Both the position numbers and the translations under genes were made by a program. This document shows, one piece after another, positions 1 through 9,402 of a stretch of DNA of 64,000 nucleotides. The stretch comes from Roseiarcus sp963749715. GTDB lineage: Bacteria; Pseudomonadota; Alphaproteobacteria; Rhizobiales; Beijerinckiaceae. The stretch is from positions 310,001-374,000 of the forward strand of contig CAVVNR010000001.1 in NCBI GenBank assembly GCA_963749715.1, in the 5' to 3' direction. Every line of letters begins with the position of its first letter. Positions within the stretch are counted from its first letter, which is position 1. The notes under the pieces are model-generated. The model did no database searches. It had not been told where the DNA came from and was given only the letters and a program-made list of their open reading frames with translations.

Positions 1-825
1 GAGCATGCGCATCGCCTGCGCCTTCTCTGTCGGCGACCAGTAGGCTTCAATGTCGTCGATTGGCGGCTGACTCAGGCCGCGCGCGCCTCGGAAAATGTTT
101 GTGAATGACATTTGCTGAGTCGTGGCGAGACGGCGCGCCGCGTCGTCGCTGTCGGCGGCGATGATATTGACGCCGACCATTGCGTAAGGTCGGTCGAGTT
201 GCTCGGACGGCTTGAAGCGGCTGCGATAGATCTCAAGCGCGGGAATGAGCAGATCGGGCGCGAAATGCGATGCGAAAGCATAGGGGAGCCCCAGCTCGGC
301 TGCGAGCATGGCGCCGAAATGGCTCGATCCGAGGATCCAGAGCGGCACTTCCGTTCCCGCCGCCGGCACGGCCTGGATGCGCTGGCCCGGACCAGCCGGC
401 GCCAGGAACGCCTGCAGCTCCAGAACATCCTGCGGGAAGGTTTCCGCGGCCTCCGGCGGACGGCGCAAGGCGCGCAGCGTGATCTGGTCAGTGCCCGGGG
501 CGCGGCCGAGCCCCAGGTCGATGCGGCCTGGAAAAAGCCGCGCCAGCGTTCCGAACTGCTCGGCGATGACATAGGGTGCGTGGTTCGGCAGCATGATGCC
601 GCCAGCCCCGACCCGGATGGTCGTCGTCCCGGCAGCGAGATGGGCAAGCACAACCGATGTCGCGGCGCTGGCGATGCCCGGCATGTTGTGATGTTCCGCC
701 ACCCAGATGCGCCGATAGCCCCATTTCTCGGCGTGAGCGGCGAGGTCCCGCGCGTTGTCGAGCGCACCGCGGGCATCGGCGCCCTGCGTGACGCGAACAA
801 GCTCGAGAATGGATAAAGGCGTCAT
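1..825 (-). CDS. LLM-class flavin-dependent oxidoreductase (partial)
   Basis: Luciferase-like monooxygenase family, F420- or FMN-dependent TIM barrel; substrate unknown. The reading frame is open from the ATG at 825 to the window edge (275 codons), so the C-terminal part is cut off; the family is usually about 330 residues. Recognisable stretches are WVAEHHNMPGIASAA near residue 42, the barrel strand IRVGAGGIMLPNHAPYVIAE, and GRIDLGLGRAPGTD, all typical of the bacterial MsnO8/YhbW-type branch. The ATG at 830 runs straight into a stop, so 825 is the first usable start. It lies on the same strand as the LacI gene behind it, 188 bases away, and shows no clear functional link to it. Confidence 0.85.
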   Translation of the reverse strand, partial: MTPLSILELVRVTQGADARGALDNARDLAAHAEKWGYRRIWVAEHHNMPGIASAATSVVLAHLAAGTTTIRVGAGGIMLPNHAPYVIAEQFGTLARLFPGRIDLGLGRAPGTDQITLRALRRPPEAAETFPQDVLELQAFLAPAGPGQRIQAVPAAGTEVPLWILGSSHFGAMLAAELGLPYAFASHFAPDLLIPALEIYRSRFKPSEQLDRPYAMVGVNIIAADSDDAARRLATTQQMSFTNIFRGARGLSQPPIDDIEAYWSPTEKAQAMRML

Positions 826-1013
826 GACATGCTCCGCGGTCTGCCGGCTGCTGGAGATAACCATCGATCAGGCCGACGGTTTTCGGAAGTCGAGACCGGG
901 AAACTTTTCACGGGAACGGATCGTCGCTAATTCTGATCTATCGGTTGGACAGTTGGCTCTGCGGCATTACGCGCGCCTCCTGCTTGGCGAAGGCGCGAAT
1001 GGCGTCGCCCAGC

Positions 1014-2066
1014 TCACTCGCGAGGAGCCGCGGCGCAGGACATGCGCTCCACCAGCCGCGGAGGGTAGAAATGACGCTGGCCCGCGGGCTCGCTCTCGGA
1101 CTGGATTTGCTCGAGCAGAGCGGAGATCGCGGCGCGCGTCATCTCGGCGATCGGCTGGGCGATCAGGGTGGGGCGCGGGCTTATCAGGTCCGCCCAGTCA
1201 AAGTCATCGACGCCGATCAACGAGACATCCGCCGGACAGCGAACCCCCATCTCGGCGAACGCCCGCAAAACGCCGAGCGTCATGAAATTGCTCAAGGACA
1301 CGATGGCGCTCGGGGGCGAGGCGAGACCGAGAAGGCGCATCGTCTCCTCATAGGCCAGCGCGGCGTTGAACCGCGCCATGCAGACAAGATCGTCGGCGGG
1401 CGACAGGCGGCGCCGCTTGAACGCGAGGCGGCAGCCTTTGAGCCTATCCTCGTGCGACGACACGCCTTTGCGTCCCCCGATGATCGCGATGCGGCGATGA
1501 CCGAGGTCGAGGAGCCGGTCTGTCGCCATGAATCCAGCCTCGACGTCGTCGAGCGAAACGACATCGTAAGGCGTTCCGGCAACGAGGCTTCCCATCAGCA
1601 CGGTCGGCACGTCGATCTCGGCCATGAGCCGGCGGCCATGCCGGGCGTCCGAGCGGGTGGAAATGAGAATGAGCCCGGCCACTCGCTGCATCCGCATCAT
1701 GCGCAGGATGCGCATCTCGTGGTCGGCATCCTCGTCGGTGTTGTAGACGAACGTCATGTAACCTGCGCTGAGGCATTCGTTTTCGACGACCCGCGCGAGC
1801 GCCGAGAAATGCGGGTTGGTGATGTCGGGGACGATCAGCCCGACGAGCAGCGAACGGCCGCTGCGCAAGGTCTGCGCCGCGCGCTGCGGGGCGTAGCCGA
1901 TCTCGGCGATCGCCCGTTGCACCCGCTCGACCACGTTGGCGCTCGTCGGCGCCGAGCGGTTGATCACCGCCGACACCGTCGAGATCGCGACCCCCGCCCG
2001 CTTGGCTACATCCTTGATCGTCGACACGGGTTGCTCGTTGACAGTTCCGCGCAATCTGCCTAGCAT
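1014..2066 (-). CDS. LacI-family transcriptional regulator of the CUT1 sugar operon
   Basis: Sugar-responsive repressor, about 350 residues. The N-terminal LacI helix-turn-helix is plain (STIKDVAKRAGVAISTVSAV), followed by the hinge helix (AAQTLRSGRS) and a periplasmic-binding-protein-like effector domain ending in DVSLIGVDDFDWADLISP. It is divergent from the sugar-transport operon that begins at 2184, so it most likely controls that operon. The start is uncertain: ATG 2066 directly abuts a palindromic operator and has no Shine-Dalgarno sequence, while a GTG at 2027 would start just before the DNA-binding domain. The frame remains open further upstream to 2168, but that would put coding sequence across the operator. 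The effector cannot be read from sequence. Confidence 0.9.
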   Translation of the reverse strand: MLGRLRGTVNEQPVSTIKDVAKRAGVAISTVSAVINRSAPTSANVVERVQRAIAEIGYAPQRAAQTLRSGRSLLVGLIVPDITNPHFSALARVVENECLSAGYMTFVYNTDEDADHEMRILRMMRMQRVAGLILISTRSDARHGRRLMAEIDVPTVLMGSLVAGTPYDVVSLDDVEAGFMATDRLLDLGHRRIAIIGGRKGVSSHEDRLKGCRLAFKRRRLSPADDLVCMARFNAALAYEETMRLLGLASPPSAIVSLSNFMTLGVLRAFAEMGVRCPADVSLIGVDDFDWADLISPRPTLIAQPIAEMTRAAISALLEQIQSESEPAGQRHFYPPRLVERMSCAAAPRE

Positions 2067-2078
2067 CGAAACGTTTCG
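2067..2078. promoter_or_regulatory. LacI-type operator palindrome
   Basis: The 12 bases cgaaacgtttcg form a perfect palindrome with the GAAACGTTTC core typical of LacI-family operators. It lies between the divergent regulator and the binding-protein gene at 2184, so it could repress both directions. Binding by this regulator is an inference. Confidence 0.65.
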
Positions 2079-2183
2079 ACCAAAAGTGAAAAAAGCCGCC
2101 TTGGCTCGAAACGGAAGCGGTCGACCGACGGAAAGCGCGGCGATAGCGGCCGGCGGAGACGCGGACATCTGGGAGGAGCATCC

Positions 2184-3446
2184 GTGAAAGCACCACTGAC
2201 TGGATTGATCGCCGCCGCGGGTCTGTGGCTCGCCGCGAGCGCCGCTTCGGCCGACGACGTCTCCGCCAACCTACGGCTGATGGCGTTCGGCGGAGATGCG
2301 CAATTGACGGCCGTCAAGCACGCCGTCGCGCGCTTCAACGAAAAATATCCGAACGTGAAGGTCGAGATTTCGATCGATCCGATCACCAACGGCTGGGGCG
2401 ACTACGTCACCCATGTCCTGTCGCAGTTCAACGCTGGCAACGCCTACGACGTCTACGGGACAGCCATCGAGACGTTCCGGACATTCGAAACCCGCGGAAT
2501 CTTCATTCCGCTCGATGACTACATCGCCAAGAACCCCAGCTATTCGGATTTCGATCCTTCGCTGTTCAAGTACTCGTCCAACCAGGGAAAGACCTATTTC
2601 ATCCCGATCGGATGGAACAACATCATGATCAACTACAACCGCGCGCTGTTCAAGGAGGCCGGGATCGACTATCCGAAAGACTGGACCTGGGACCAATTCC
2701 GCGAGGTCGCAAAAAAACTGACCAAGCGTGACGCCGCCGGCAACGTGACGCAATACGGTTACGAGGTTCCCAACCAGAATTTCTTCGTGCAGCCCTGGTT
2801 TCTCACGAACGGCACGTCGCCCCTCAACGCCGACTGGACGGCGTCCAACATGCTTGACCCGAAAGTCTCCGAGACGCTGCAGTTCCTGCACGACCTGATC
2901 CACGTCGACAAAGTCTCGCCAATCCCCGGCAAGGACACGATGGACAACCAGTTCGACGCCGGCCAGGTGGCGATGATCTCGCGCGGGCACTGGATCCTCG
3001 AGAACGCGAAGAAAGCGAAGCTCGACATGGACATCGCCGACGTGCCTTCGAAGGTGAACGGCAATACGGTCATCGGGTTTGGCGGATACGCGGTGTCGAA
3101 GACGTCGAAATATCCAGAGCTCGCCAAGGAGCTCATCGGCGCCCTGACGAGCGAGGAGACGCAGAAGGAAGAGGGCGAACTCGGCGGCGGCGTGCCGGGA
3201 CGCAAGTCCGCGGCCGAGACGCCGGCTTTTCTCGCCTTCCCGCCGAGCGCGGCGCTCTATTACCAGACCTTGCCGCACACGATTCCGGTGCCCTCGCCGG
3301 CGAATTTCCAGGAGGTCGAGAAGATCTTCATGCGCAATTTCGTGGCGATGATGGCCGACGAAATCCCGATTGCCGACGGGGTCAAGCGGACCGACCAGGA
3401 ACTGAACGAGTCCTTCAAGCGCCTCGCCGCCCAGCAAGGCAAGTAG
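2184..3446 (+). CDS. ABC transporter sugar-binding protein (CUT1, family 1)
   Basis: Periplasmic solute-binding protein of a carbohydrate ABC importer, 420 residues. A signal peptide is visible (MKAPLTGLIAAAGLWLAASA, cleavage near ASA-DD), then the family-1 pattern with VARFNEKYPNVKVEI near residue 46 and TKRDAAGNVTQYGYEVPN near 180. It is the first gene of an operon with two permeases, a GH116-type glycosidase and an ATPase. The glycosidase suggests that a glycoside or oligosaccharide is imported, but the ligand is not determined by sequence. A GGGAGGAG sequence lies about 8 bases before the ATG. Confidence 0.92.
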   Translation: MKAPLTGLIAAAGLWLAASAASADDVSANLRLMAFGGDAQLTAVKHAVARFNEKYPNVKVEISIDPITNGWGDYVTHVLSQFNAGNAYDVYGTAIETFRTFETRGIFIPLDDYIAKNPSYSDFDPSLFKYSSNQGKTYFIPIGWNNIMINYNRALFKEAGIDYPKDWTWDQFREVAKKLTKRDAAGNVTQYGYEVPNQNFFVQPWFLTNGTSPLNADWTASNMLDPKVSETLQFLHDLIHVDKVSPIPGKDTMDNQFDAGQVAMISRGHWILENAKKAKLDMDIADVPSKVNGNTVIGFGGYAVSKTSKYPELAKELIGALTSEETQKEEGELGGGVPGRKSAAETPAFLAFPPSAALYYQTLPHTIPVPSPANFQEVEKIFMRNFVAMMADEIPIADGVKRTDQELNESFKRLAAQQGK

Positions 3447-3589
3447 CAGCGAAGGCTTGGGGTCCCGCATTTGTCGTTTGCGCGGAAGCGGGCGTCGAGC
3501 TTGCCGTCACCCAGGTGGCGAGCTCTGGCCGGCCCGCATCGCGCGAGCATGGCGGAGCAGGCGGTCGAAAACCTTTCGAGGATCTGGCA

Positions 3590-4495
3590 ATGCAAGCGTC
3601 GGTTCTTCGCCAGACGTCGGATTTGCAGCGGGCGCAGACACGCGCGGCCTATCTCTTCGTTTTCCCGTCGTTTGCGCTCTATCTCGTCTTCGTACTGGCG
3701 CCAGTCGTCGTCACGTTCATCCTGAGCTTCGCCTACTATGATCCGATGCAGGGATCGCGCTGGGTCGGGTTCGACAATTTCACCCGCTTTTTCACCGACG
3801 ACCGCTCTCTTCAGATCTTTTGGAATACGCTCCGCTTCACGCTTTTCGCGGTGACGGGAAACATCGCGATGGGGATGCTTTTCGCGCTGGCGCTCAACCG
3901 TCAAATGCCGGCGGTCCTATTGTATTTGTTCCGCCTTGCCTTCTTCCTGCCCGTCATCATCGCCGCGGCCTTCGTCTCGATCGTTTGGGGCTATTTCTAT
4001 GGCGACGATCTCGGCGTGATCAATTACTACCTCATTCGTCTGGGCTTTGCGCCTGTCCACTGGCTCACCTCGAGCCACAACGCGATGACCTCGATCGTGA
4101 TCATGGACGTCTGGAAGAACGCCGGCTTCTTCATGATCATTTTCATCGCCGCGCTGCAGGGCGTGCCGAAACCGCTCCTCGAAGCTGCAATCATGGACGG
4201 CGCCTCCTATTGGCGGCGGTTCTTCCGGATCGTCCTGCCGTGGATCTCGCCGGTCGTCTTCTTCGCGATCGTCTATGCGTCGATCGGGGCGCTGCAGGTG
4301 TTCGAATCGATCGTCATCCTAACCCGCGGCGGTCCCGGCGACGCCACCCGTTCGATGTCGATCTATATCGTCGAGGAGGCCTTCGACTCGTTCGAGATCG
4401 GCTATGCGGCGTCGATCGCTGTTGTCATGACGGCCGTCATCCTGGCGATTACCGCGCTCCAGTTCCTGGCCTCGCGCGCCTGGGTCCGCCAGTAG
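3590..4495 (+). CDS. CUT1 sugar ABC transporter permease (MalF/UgpA type)
   Basis: Inner-membrane permease of about 301 residues with six predicted hydrophobic segments, beginning AAYLFVFPSFALYLVFVLAP. The EAA loop for ATPase contact is visible as LLEAAIMDGASYWRRFFRIV around residues 195-215. The frame is open from 3515, but ATG 3590 is preferred because a GAGGA sequence lies just upstream and the permease fold begins soon after. The next permease starts two bases after its stop, so the two form a translational pair and probably a heterodimer. Confidence 0.92.
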   Translation: MQASVLRQTSDLQRAQTRAAYLFVFPSFALYLVFVLAPVVVTFILSFAYYDPMQGSRWVGFDNFTRFFTDDRSLQIFWNTLRFTLFAVTGNIAMGMLFALALNRQMPAVLLYLFRLAFFLPVIIAAAFVSIVWGYFYGDDLGVINYYLIRLGFAPVHWLTSSHNAMTSIVIMDVWKNAGFFMIIFIAALQGVPKPLLEAAIMDGASYWRRFFRIVLPWISPVVFFAIVYASIGALQVFESIVILTRGGPGDATRSMSIYIVEEAFDSFEIGYAASIAVVMTAVILAITALQFLASRAWVRQ

Positions 4496-4497
4496 CC

Positions 4498-5337
4498 ATG
4501 CAGACAAGAGCTTCGCAGCGCTGGCTCGACTGGGCGATCATTGCGGTCATGGGCGTGCTCGGCTTCTTCATGCTGCTGCCGTTCGCATGGCTGTTCAGCA
4601 TGTCGTTTCGCACGGTCAAGGACGCCTACCGAATGCCGCCGAGCTTCCTGCCGCCGAACCTCGACCTCGCGAACTATCGGGCTGTCCTCAATTCCTCGAT
4701 CCCGTTCCTGCAGATCTACGCCAACAGCGTCGAAGTCGCGGTTCTCGTCACCCTCGGCCAGCTCATCACATGCACGCTCGCCGCGTTCGCCTTCGCGCGG
4801 CTGAGCTTTCCCGGCCGCGACAGCCTCTTCTTTGTCATGCTCGTCGGGCTGATGTTTCCCGCGCAGGTGACGATCATTCCGATCTATCTCGGATTTGCGA
4901 AGGTCGGCCTGCTCAATCGCCCGATCGGCCTTGCGCTCATGTATCTGACGTCGAGCTTCGGCGTGTTTCTCGTCCGTCAGTTCATGCGCTCGCAGCCGAA
5001 GGCGCTCGAGGAGGCCGCGCTGATGGACGGCGCCGGCTATCTCAAGATCTTCACGAGGATATCGTTGCCGCAACTTCGGCCCGCTCTATCCGGCCTTGGG
5101 ATCATCACCTTCACTCAGACCTGGAATTATTACTTTCAGGCGCGGGTCCTGCTGGAGCCGCAGGATTCGATGACGCTTCCCGTCGCGATGGACGTTCTGC
5201 GCGGCTATCTCGGCTCGGGCAATCTCGCGCTCGTGATGGCGGCGATGAGCATGTCGGTGCTCCCGGTCATCCTCCTGTTCCTGCTTGCCCAGCGCATGGT
5301 GATCGAAGGCGTCGCGATGAGCGGCATCAAGGCTTGA
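4498..5337 (+). CDS. CUT1 sugar ABC transporter permease (MalG/UgpE type)
   Basis: Second inner-membrane permease, 279 residues. It shows the MalG-type N-terminus (LLPFAWLFSMSFRTVKDAY), several membrane spans and an EAA loop (ALEEAALMDGAGYLKIFTRI, around residue 165-185). The frame extends upstream through the previous gene, but ATG 4498, two bases after the previous TAG, gives the normal family length. It should pair with the MalF-type permease and the ATPase at 7996-9129. Confidence 0.92.
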   Translation: MQTRASQRWLDWAIIAVMGVLGFFMLLPFAWLFSMSFRTVKDAYRMPPSFLPPNLDLANYRAVLNSSIPFLQIYANSVEVAVLVTLGQLITCTLAAFAFARLSFPGRDSLFFVMLVGLMFPAQVTIIPIYLGFAKVGLLNRPIGLALMYLTSSFGVFLVRQFMRSQPKALEEAALMDGAGYLKIFTRISLPQLRPALSGLGIITFTQTWNYYFQARVLLEPQDSMTLPVAMDVLRGYLGSGNLALVMAAMSMSVLPVILLFLLAQRMVIEGVAMSGIKA

Positions 5338-5351
5338 CGAACAGGATGACA

Positions 5352-8009
5352 ATGACAACCGACCCGCACTCGAGCGCCGCGATCGACGACCGCTTCGTCT
5401 TTCGCGGCGCGCGCCGCAAGTATGTCGCTTTCCCGCTCGGCGGGCTTGGGACAGGCAGCATCTCGCTCACCGGCGGCGGCCGGCTCATCGACTGGAGCAT
5501 TCGCAATCGCCCCGCCATCCATCAGCACAATGGCTATAGCCATTTCGCCATCAAAGCGGAGCGGGAGGGCGAGATTCTCGACGCTCGCGTTCTCAATGGC
5601 CCTTACGAAGGCGTCCCGACGGGCTCGCCGAGCACACGGAAATTCGACGGGTACGGTTTCGGCGCGAACCGCAATTCGATGACCGGCGCGCCTCATTTCG
5701 ACGACGCGACCTTCATCGGACGGTTCCCGGTCGCCGAGATCCTGTTCCACCGCGACGCGTTCCCGGGAAAAGTGCGGATGACCGCGTTCAGCCCCTTCAT
5801 TCCGCACAATGACCGCAACTCGTCGATGCCGGCGGCGCTATTTTCCTTCGACATCGAGAACGACACTCACGCCGCAATCGCTTACACGGTCGCCTCGACG
5901 CTCGGGAACTACGGCTGCGACAGCGGCGTGCATACTTTCTCACGCTCCGGCGATCTCAGCGCGCTGCATCTGACTTCCGCCGACGTCCATCGGCCCGCGG
6001 CCGAGCGCGGCGATCTCGCGATCACCACCGCGGGCGACGGGGTCGAGCACGTCGACTATCATGTGCGCGGGCAGTGGTTCGACAGCCTGAGCCGCTACTG
6101 GCGGGAATTCGCCTCGGCGGGCGCTTTGCGCGAGCGGAGCTATGACAAGCCGCGCGAGACCGCCAACATGTGGCGGCAACCCGAGCATGGCACGCTTGCC
6201 CGCCGGGTGACGGTCGAGCCGGGAAGAAGCGCCCGCATCCGCTTTGCGATCACCTGGAACTATCCGGTCGGCGCGATCACTTGGTTCGGGCGGGCTCAGC
6301 CGGGCGACGCCGAATATTCAGGCGAACCGCCGACATGGCGGAACTACTACGCAACGCAATGGCCGGATGCGCTCGCCAGCGGCGCGGAGGCGCTAAGGCG
6401 GTGGGACGAGCTCGAACGGGCGACTTCGGCATTTCGCAACTCGCTGTTTGGATCCTCCAATCCGCCCGAAATCCTCGACGCCGTCTCCGGTACGCTTGGG
6501 GTCCTGCGCTCAGCGACGATCATCCGCCTCGAAGGCGGCGAGTTGTGGGGGTGGGAAGGACAGCACATCGCCGAGGGATCCTGCGAGGGCAGCTGCACGC
6601 ATGTGTGGAACTACCAGCAGGCGCTGGCTTCCCTCTTCCCGGCTTTGGAGCGAACGCTGCGGGAGACCGAGTTTGCCTATAATCAACTGCCGAGCGGCGG
6701 GCTTACGTTTCGCCAGCGCCTGCCGCTCGGCTCGGGCTTCGACATCATCGGGCCCTGTGCCGACGGCCATTTCGGCGCGACGATCAAGTCTTATCGCGAG
6801 TGGCGAAATACCGGGGACGATAACTGGCTTCGCCGTTACTGGCCCAATATCCGCCGCTCCATCGAATATGCCTGGTCGCCCGACAACCCCGACGCCTGGG
6901 ACCCGAACAAGACCGGCGTGCTGTGGGGGCGGCAGCATCATACGCTCGACATGGAGCTGTTCGGGCCGAATTCATGGCTGACCAGCATGTATCTCGCCGC
7001 GCTCAAGGCGGCGGCCGAGATGGCCGAAGCGATGGGCGAGCCCGACTTCTCGGCGCAGTGTTCGGCGTTGGCGGCGAAAGGCCGCGACTTCGTCGATCGG
7101 GAGCTGTTCAACGGCCGGTTCTACGCGCAGAAACTTGCGCTCGGCGATCGCTCGGCGCTCGAGCCGTTCGACCAGGGCAGGAAGGCGGGGGTGTTGCGCG
7201 ACTCCTTCATGGAGGCCTATTGGTCGCAGGAATATCAGGAGATCAAGTACCAGATCGGCGCGGGATGCCTGACCGACCAGATTCTCGGCCAGTGGCACGC
7301 CGATCTCGCCGGGCTCGGCGACGTCCTTTCGCCGGACAATGTCGCTTCGGCGCTGCGCTCGATCTTCGCCGAGAACTTCCGCCCGACGCTAAGCGATCAT
7401 TTCAATCCATGCCGCGTCTACGCCTACGAGGACGAGGCCGGCCTGCTTGTCTGCACCTGGCCGAAGGGAATCGAAAAGCCGGCGACGCCCGTCCCCTATT
7501 CGGAGGAAGTGTGGACTGGCCTCGAATACATGCTTGCGTCGCACCTGATCGCGCGCGGCTTCGTCGACGAGGGTCTGACTGTCGTGCGCGCCGCGCGCGC
7601 GCGCCACGACGGCTCGCGCCGCAATCCCTGGAACGACATCGAATGCGGAAGCTACTACGCGCGCTCGCTATCCAGCTACGCCCTCGTGAACGCCTATCTC
7701 GGCATGACATTCGACCAGCGCGTTGGCGAGATCGGCTTCCGTCCGGCGCGCGCGGGCCAAGCGGTCTACTTCTGGTCCGCCGGCCGTGGCTGGGGCGAAA
7801 TCGAGTTCAGGGGCCGAACCGCGATCCTGTCCGTGAAAGGGGGCGAACTGGTCGTTTCGCGGCTGCGCTTGCCGACCTTGCCCGGACCCGCCACGATCGA
7901 CGGGCGGCCGGTCAGGAGGGACGGCGACGTTGTCCTGCTGGGCGAGCGCCGAACGCTGCGGCAGGGCCAATATCTCGTGGTTGGAGCGGAGCGGCGTGGC
8001 GAAGCTTGA
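5352..8009 (+). CDS. GH116-family glycoside hydrolase (GBA2-like), cytoplasmic
   Basis: Large glycosidase of about 885 residues resembling glycoside hydrolase family 116, which holds bacterial beta-glucosidases/xylosidases and human bile-acid glucosylceramidase GBA2. The N-terminal beta domain begins FPLGGLGTGSISLTGGG and the C-terminal part is the (alpha/alpha)6 domain. By family analogy the nucleophile is Glu412 (in EGSCTHVWNYQQAL) and the acid/base Asp471 (in GPCADGHFGATIKSYREW). No signal peptide is seen, so it should act on imported substrate in the cytoplasm. ATG 5352 has AGGA five bases upstream; ATG 5346 is also possible. The 3' end overlaps the ATPase gene by 14 bases. Exact substrate unknown. 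Confidence 0.88.
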   Translation: MTTDPHSSAAIDDRFVFRGARRKYVAFPLGGLGTGSISLTGGGRLIDWSIRNRPAIHQHNGYSHFAIKAEREGEILDARVLNGPYEGVPTGSPSTRKFDGYGFGANRNSMTGAPHFDDATFIGRFPVAEILFHRDAFPGKVRMTAFSPFIPHNDRNSSMPAALFSFDIENDTHAAIAYTVASTLGNYGCDSGVHTFSRSGDLSALHLTSADVHRPAAERGDLAITTAGDGVEHVDYHVRGQWFDSLSRYWREFASAGALRERSYDKPRETANMWRQPEHGTLARRVTVEPGRSARIRFAITWNYPVGAITWFGRAQPGDAEYSGEPPTWRNYYATQWPDALASGAEALRRWDELERATSAFRNSLFGSSNPPEILDAVSGTLGVLRSATIIRLEGGELWGWEGQHIAEGSCEGSCTHVWNYQQALASLFPALERTLRETEFAYNQLPSGGLTFRQRLPLGSGFDIIGPCADGHFGATIKSYREWRNTGDDNWLRRYWPNIRRSIEYAWSPDNPDAWDPNKTGVLWGRQHHTLDMELFGPNSWLTSMYLAALKAAAEMAEAMGEPDFSAQCSALAAKGRDFVDRELFNGRFYAQKLALGDRSALEPFDQGRKAGVLRDSFMEAYWSQEYQEIKYQIGAGCLTDQILGQWHADLAGLGDVLSPDNVASALRSIFAENFRPTLSDHFNPCRVYAYEDEAGLLVCTWPKGIEKPATPVPYSEEVWTGLEYMLASHLIARGFVDEGLTVVRAARARHDGSRRNPWNDIECGSYYARSLSSYALVNAYLGMTFDQRVGEIGFRPARAGQAVYFWSAGRGWGEIEFRGRTAILSVKGGELVVSRLRLPTLPGPATIDGRPVRRDGDVVLLGERRTLRQGQYLVVGAERRGEA

Positions 8010-9129
8010 GCTGAAGGCCGTCCGCAAACGCTTCCAGTCGGTGGAGGTGATCCATGGGGTCGACCTCGCTGTCGCGTCGGGTTCCTTTACCGTGTTCGTC
8101 GGCCCGTCGGGCTGCGGAAAGTCGACGCTGCTCAGAATGATCGCAGGCCTTGAGGAGGTCACCGAGGGCGAAATCCTGCTCGACGGGTTGCGCTGCGACC
8201 ATCTCATTCCCGCCGCTCGCGGCATGGCGATGGTCTTCCAATCCTACGCGCTCTATCCGCACATGAGCGTGCGCGAGAATTTGCGGTTTGGCCTCGTCTG
8301 CCAGGGCGTGTCTAAGCCCGAAATCTCGGCGCGGATCGCGCGCGCCGCCGACATTTTGCGGATCGCCCCCCTGCTCGACCGCAGGCCATCGCAATTGTCG
8401 GGCGGCCAGAGCCAGCGCGTCGCCATCGGCCGGGCAATCGTCAAGGAGCCGAAGGCATTCCTGTTCGACGAGCCGCTGTCGAATCTCGATGCCGAACTCA
8501 GGGTGAAAATGCGCAGCGAAATTGCGGCGCTGCACCGCAGGCTTGGCGCAACGATGATCTACGTCACCCATGACCAGGTCGAGGCGATGACAATGGCCGA
8601 CACGATCGTCGTCCTGCGCGATGGCGTCGTCGAGCAGATCGGTTCGCCGATCGAACTCTATTCGAGGCCGCGCAACCGCTTCGTCGCCTGCTTCCTCGGC
8701 GCGCCGCAGATGAACATCCTTGCCGCGGCGGCGGACGGCGCCAGCCAACCCGGCTTGAGGCTGGCCGTCGATCAGGGACGCGCCCGGATCGAGGCGGACG
8801 TCGTCGCGCGGAGCGGGAGCGCAGGGGAGGGGTTCACCGTGGGCCTCAGGCCGGAGCACCTGACGCCGAGCGACGGAGGCCTGCGCGCGCGGGTCGAGGC
8901 CAGCGAAATCCTCGGCGCCGAAACGATCATCCATTCGGTCCTGCAATCGGGGGAGCGGATCTCTGCGTCCCTTCGCGGCCTGCATCGCGTGCGTTCAGGC
9001 GAGGCGATCGGGTTCGCCATCGACCGCCGCGACGTCCACGTCTTCGACGCTGACGGACAGGCGCTGGCGCGGGTTGGCCCCCAGTCCTGGGCCGGAGTCG
9101 GTTCGATCAGGGCGGATCGGAGAGAATGA
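7996..9129 (+). CDS. Sugar ABC transporter ATP-binding protein (MalK/UgpC type)
   Basis: Cytoplasmic ATPase of the CUT1 importer, 377 residues from a GTG start preceded by GGAGCGGAG. Walker A is GPSGCGKST near residue 37, Q-loop VFQSYALYPH, signature LSGGQSQRVAIGRA (Ser replaces the more usual Arg/Gln), Walker B AFLFDEPLSNLDAEL, and H-loop YVTHDQVEAM. A C-terminal MalK-type regulatory domain follows (GLRPEHLTPSDGG). It overlaps the glycosidase gene and closes the operon. Confidence 0.93.
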   Translation: MAKLELKAVRKRFQSVEVIHGVDLAVASGSFTVFVGPSGCGKSTLLRMIAGLEEVTEGEILLDGLRCDHLIPAARGMAMVFQSYALYPHMSVRENLRFGLVCQGVSKPEISARIARAADILRIAPLLDRRPSQLSGGQSQRVAIGRAIVKEPKAFLFDEPLSNLDAELRVKMRSEIAALHRRLGATMIYVTHDQVEAMTMADTIVVLRDGVVEQIGSPIELYSRPRNRFVACFLGAPQMNILAAAADGASQPGLRLAVDQGRARIEADVVARSGSAGEGFTVGLRPEHLTPSDGGLRARVEASEILGAETIIHSVLQSGERISASLRGLHRVRSGEAIGFAIDRRDVHVFDADGQALARVGPQSWAGVGSIRADRRE

Positions 9130-9341
9130 TCTGGAGCCCGAGGCCCACAAGATGACGGCCGGACGCCGAAAACCCTTGTCCAGGGCGCCGACGTCGGACG
9201 TGGCGGCGCCGATGTCGACAAAGCTGCGCCGCGAATCGTAAACCTGACCCAAAGCGCACGCTTCGAATCACTCGAGAAGAATTTGCGGCAAAGGTCGAGA
9301 CGAAACGCCAGGCAAACTTCTATGAGGCGACGAAAAGAATA

Positions 9342-9368
9342 CACGCGGGAGACTGAGTTTCCCGCGTG
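9342..9368 (-). terminator. Rho-independent terminator of fae
   Basis: Read on the minus strand, a 9-base perfect stem (CACGCGGGA/TCCCGCGTG) with a 9-base loop is followed by TATTCTTTTC. It starts about 35 bases after the fae stop codon and would end the monocistronic fae transcript. Confidence 0.75.
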
Positions 9369-9402
9369 CGAGCCTCGACTGAGAGGCCAATGAGGAATCG
9401 AC

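Noticed and set aside
72..800. 242-codon frame on the minus strand at the left end
   Set aside because: It is Arg/Ser-rich and overlaps, in another frame, the luciferase-like monooxygenase that runs off the window edge. It is a shadow frame.
8995..9252. 85-codon minus-strand frame between the sugar ATPase and fae
   Set aside because: It overlaps the ATPase gene and has no family resemblance. I considered a porin remnant but could not support it.
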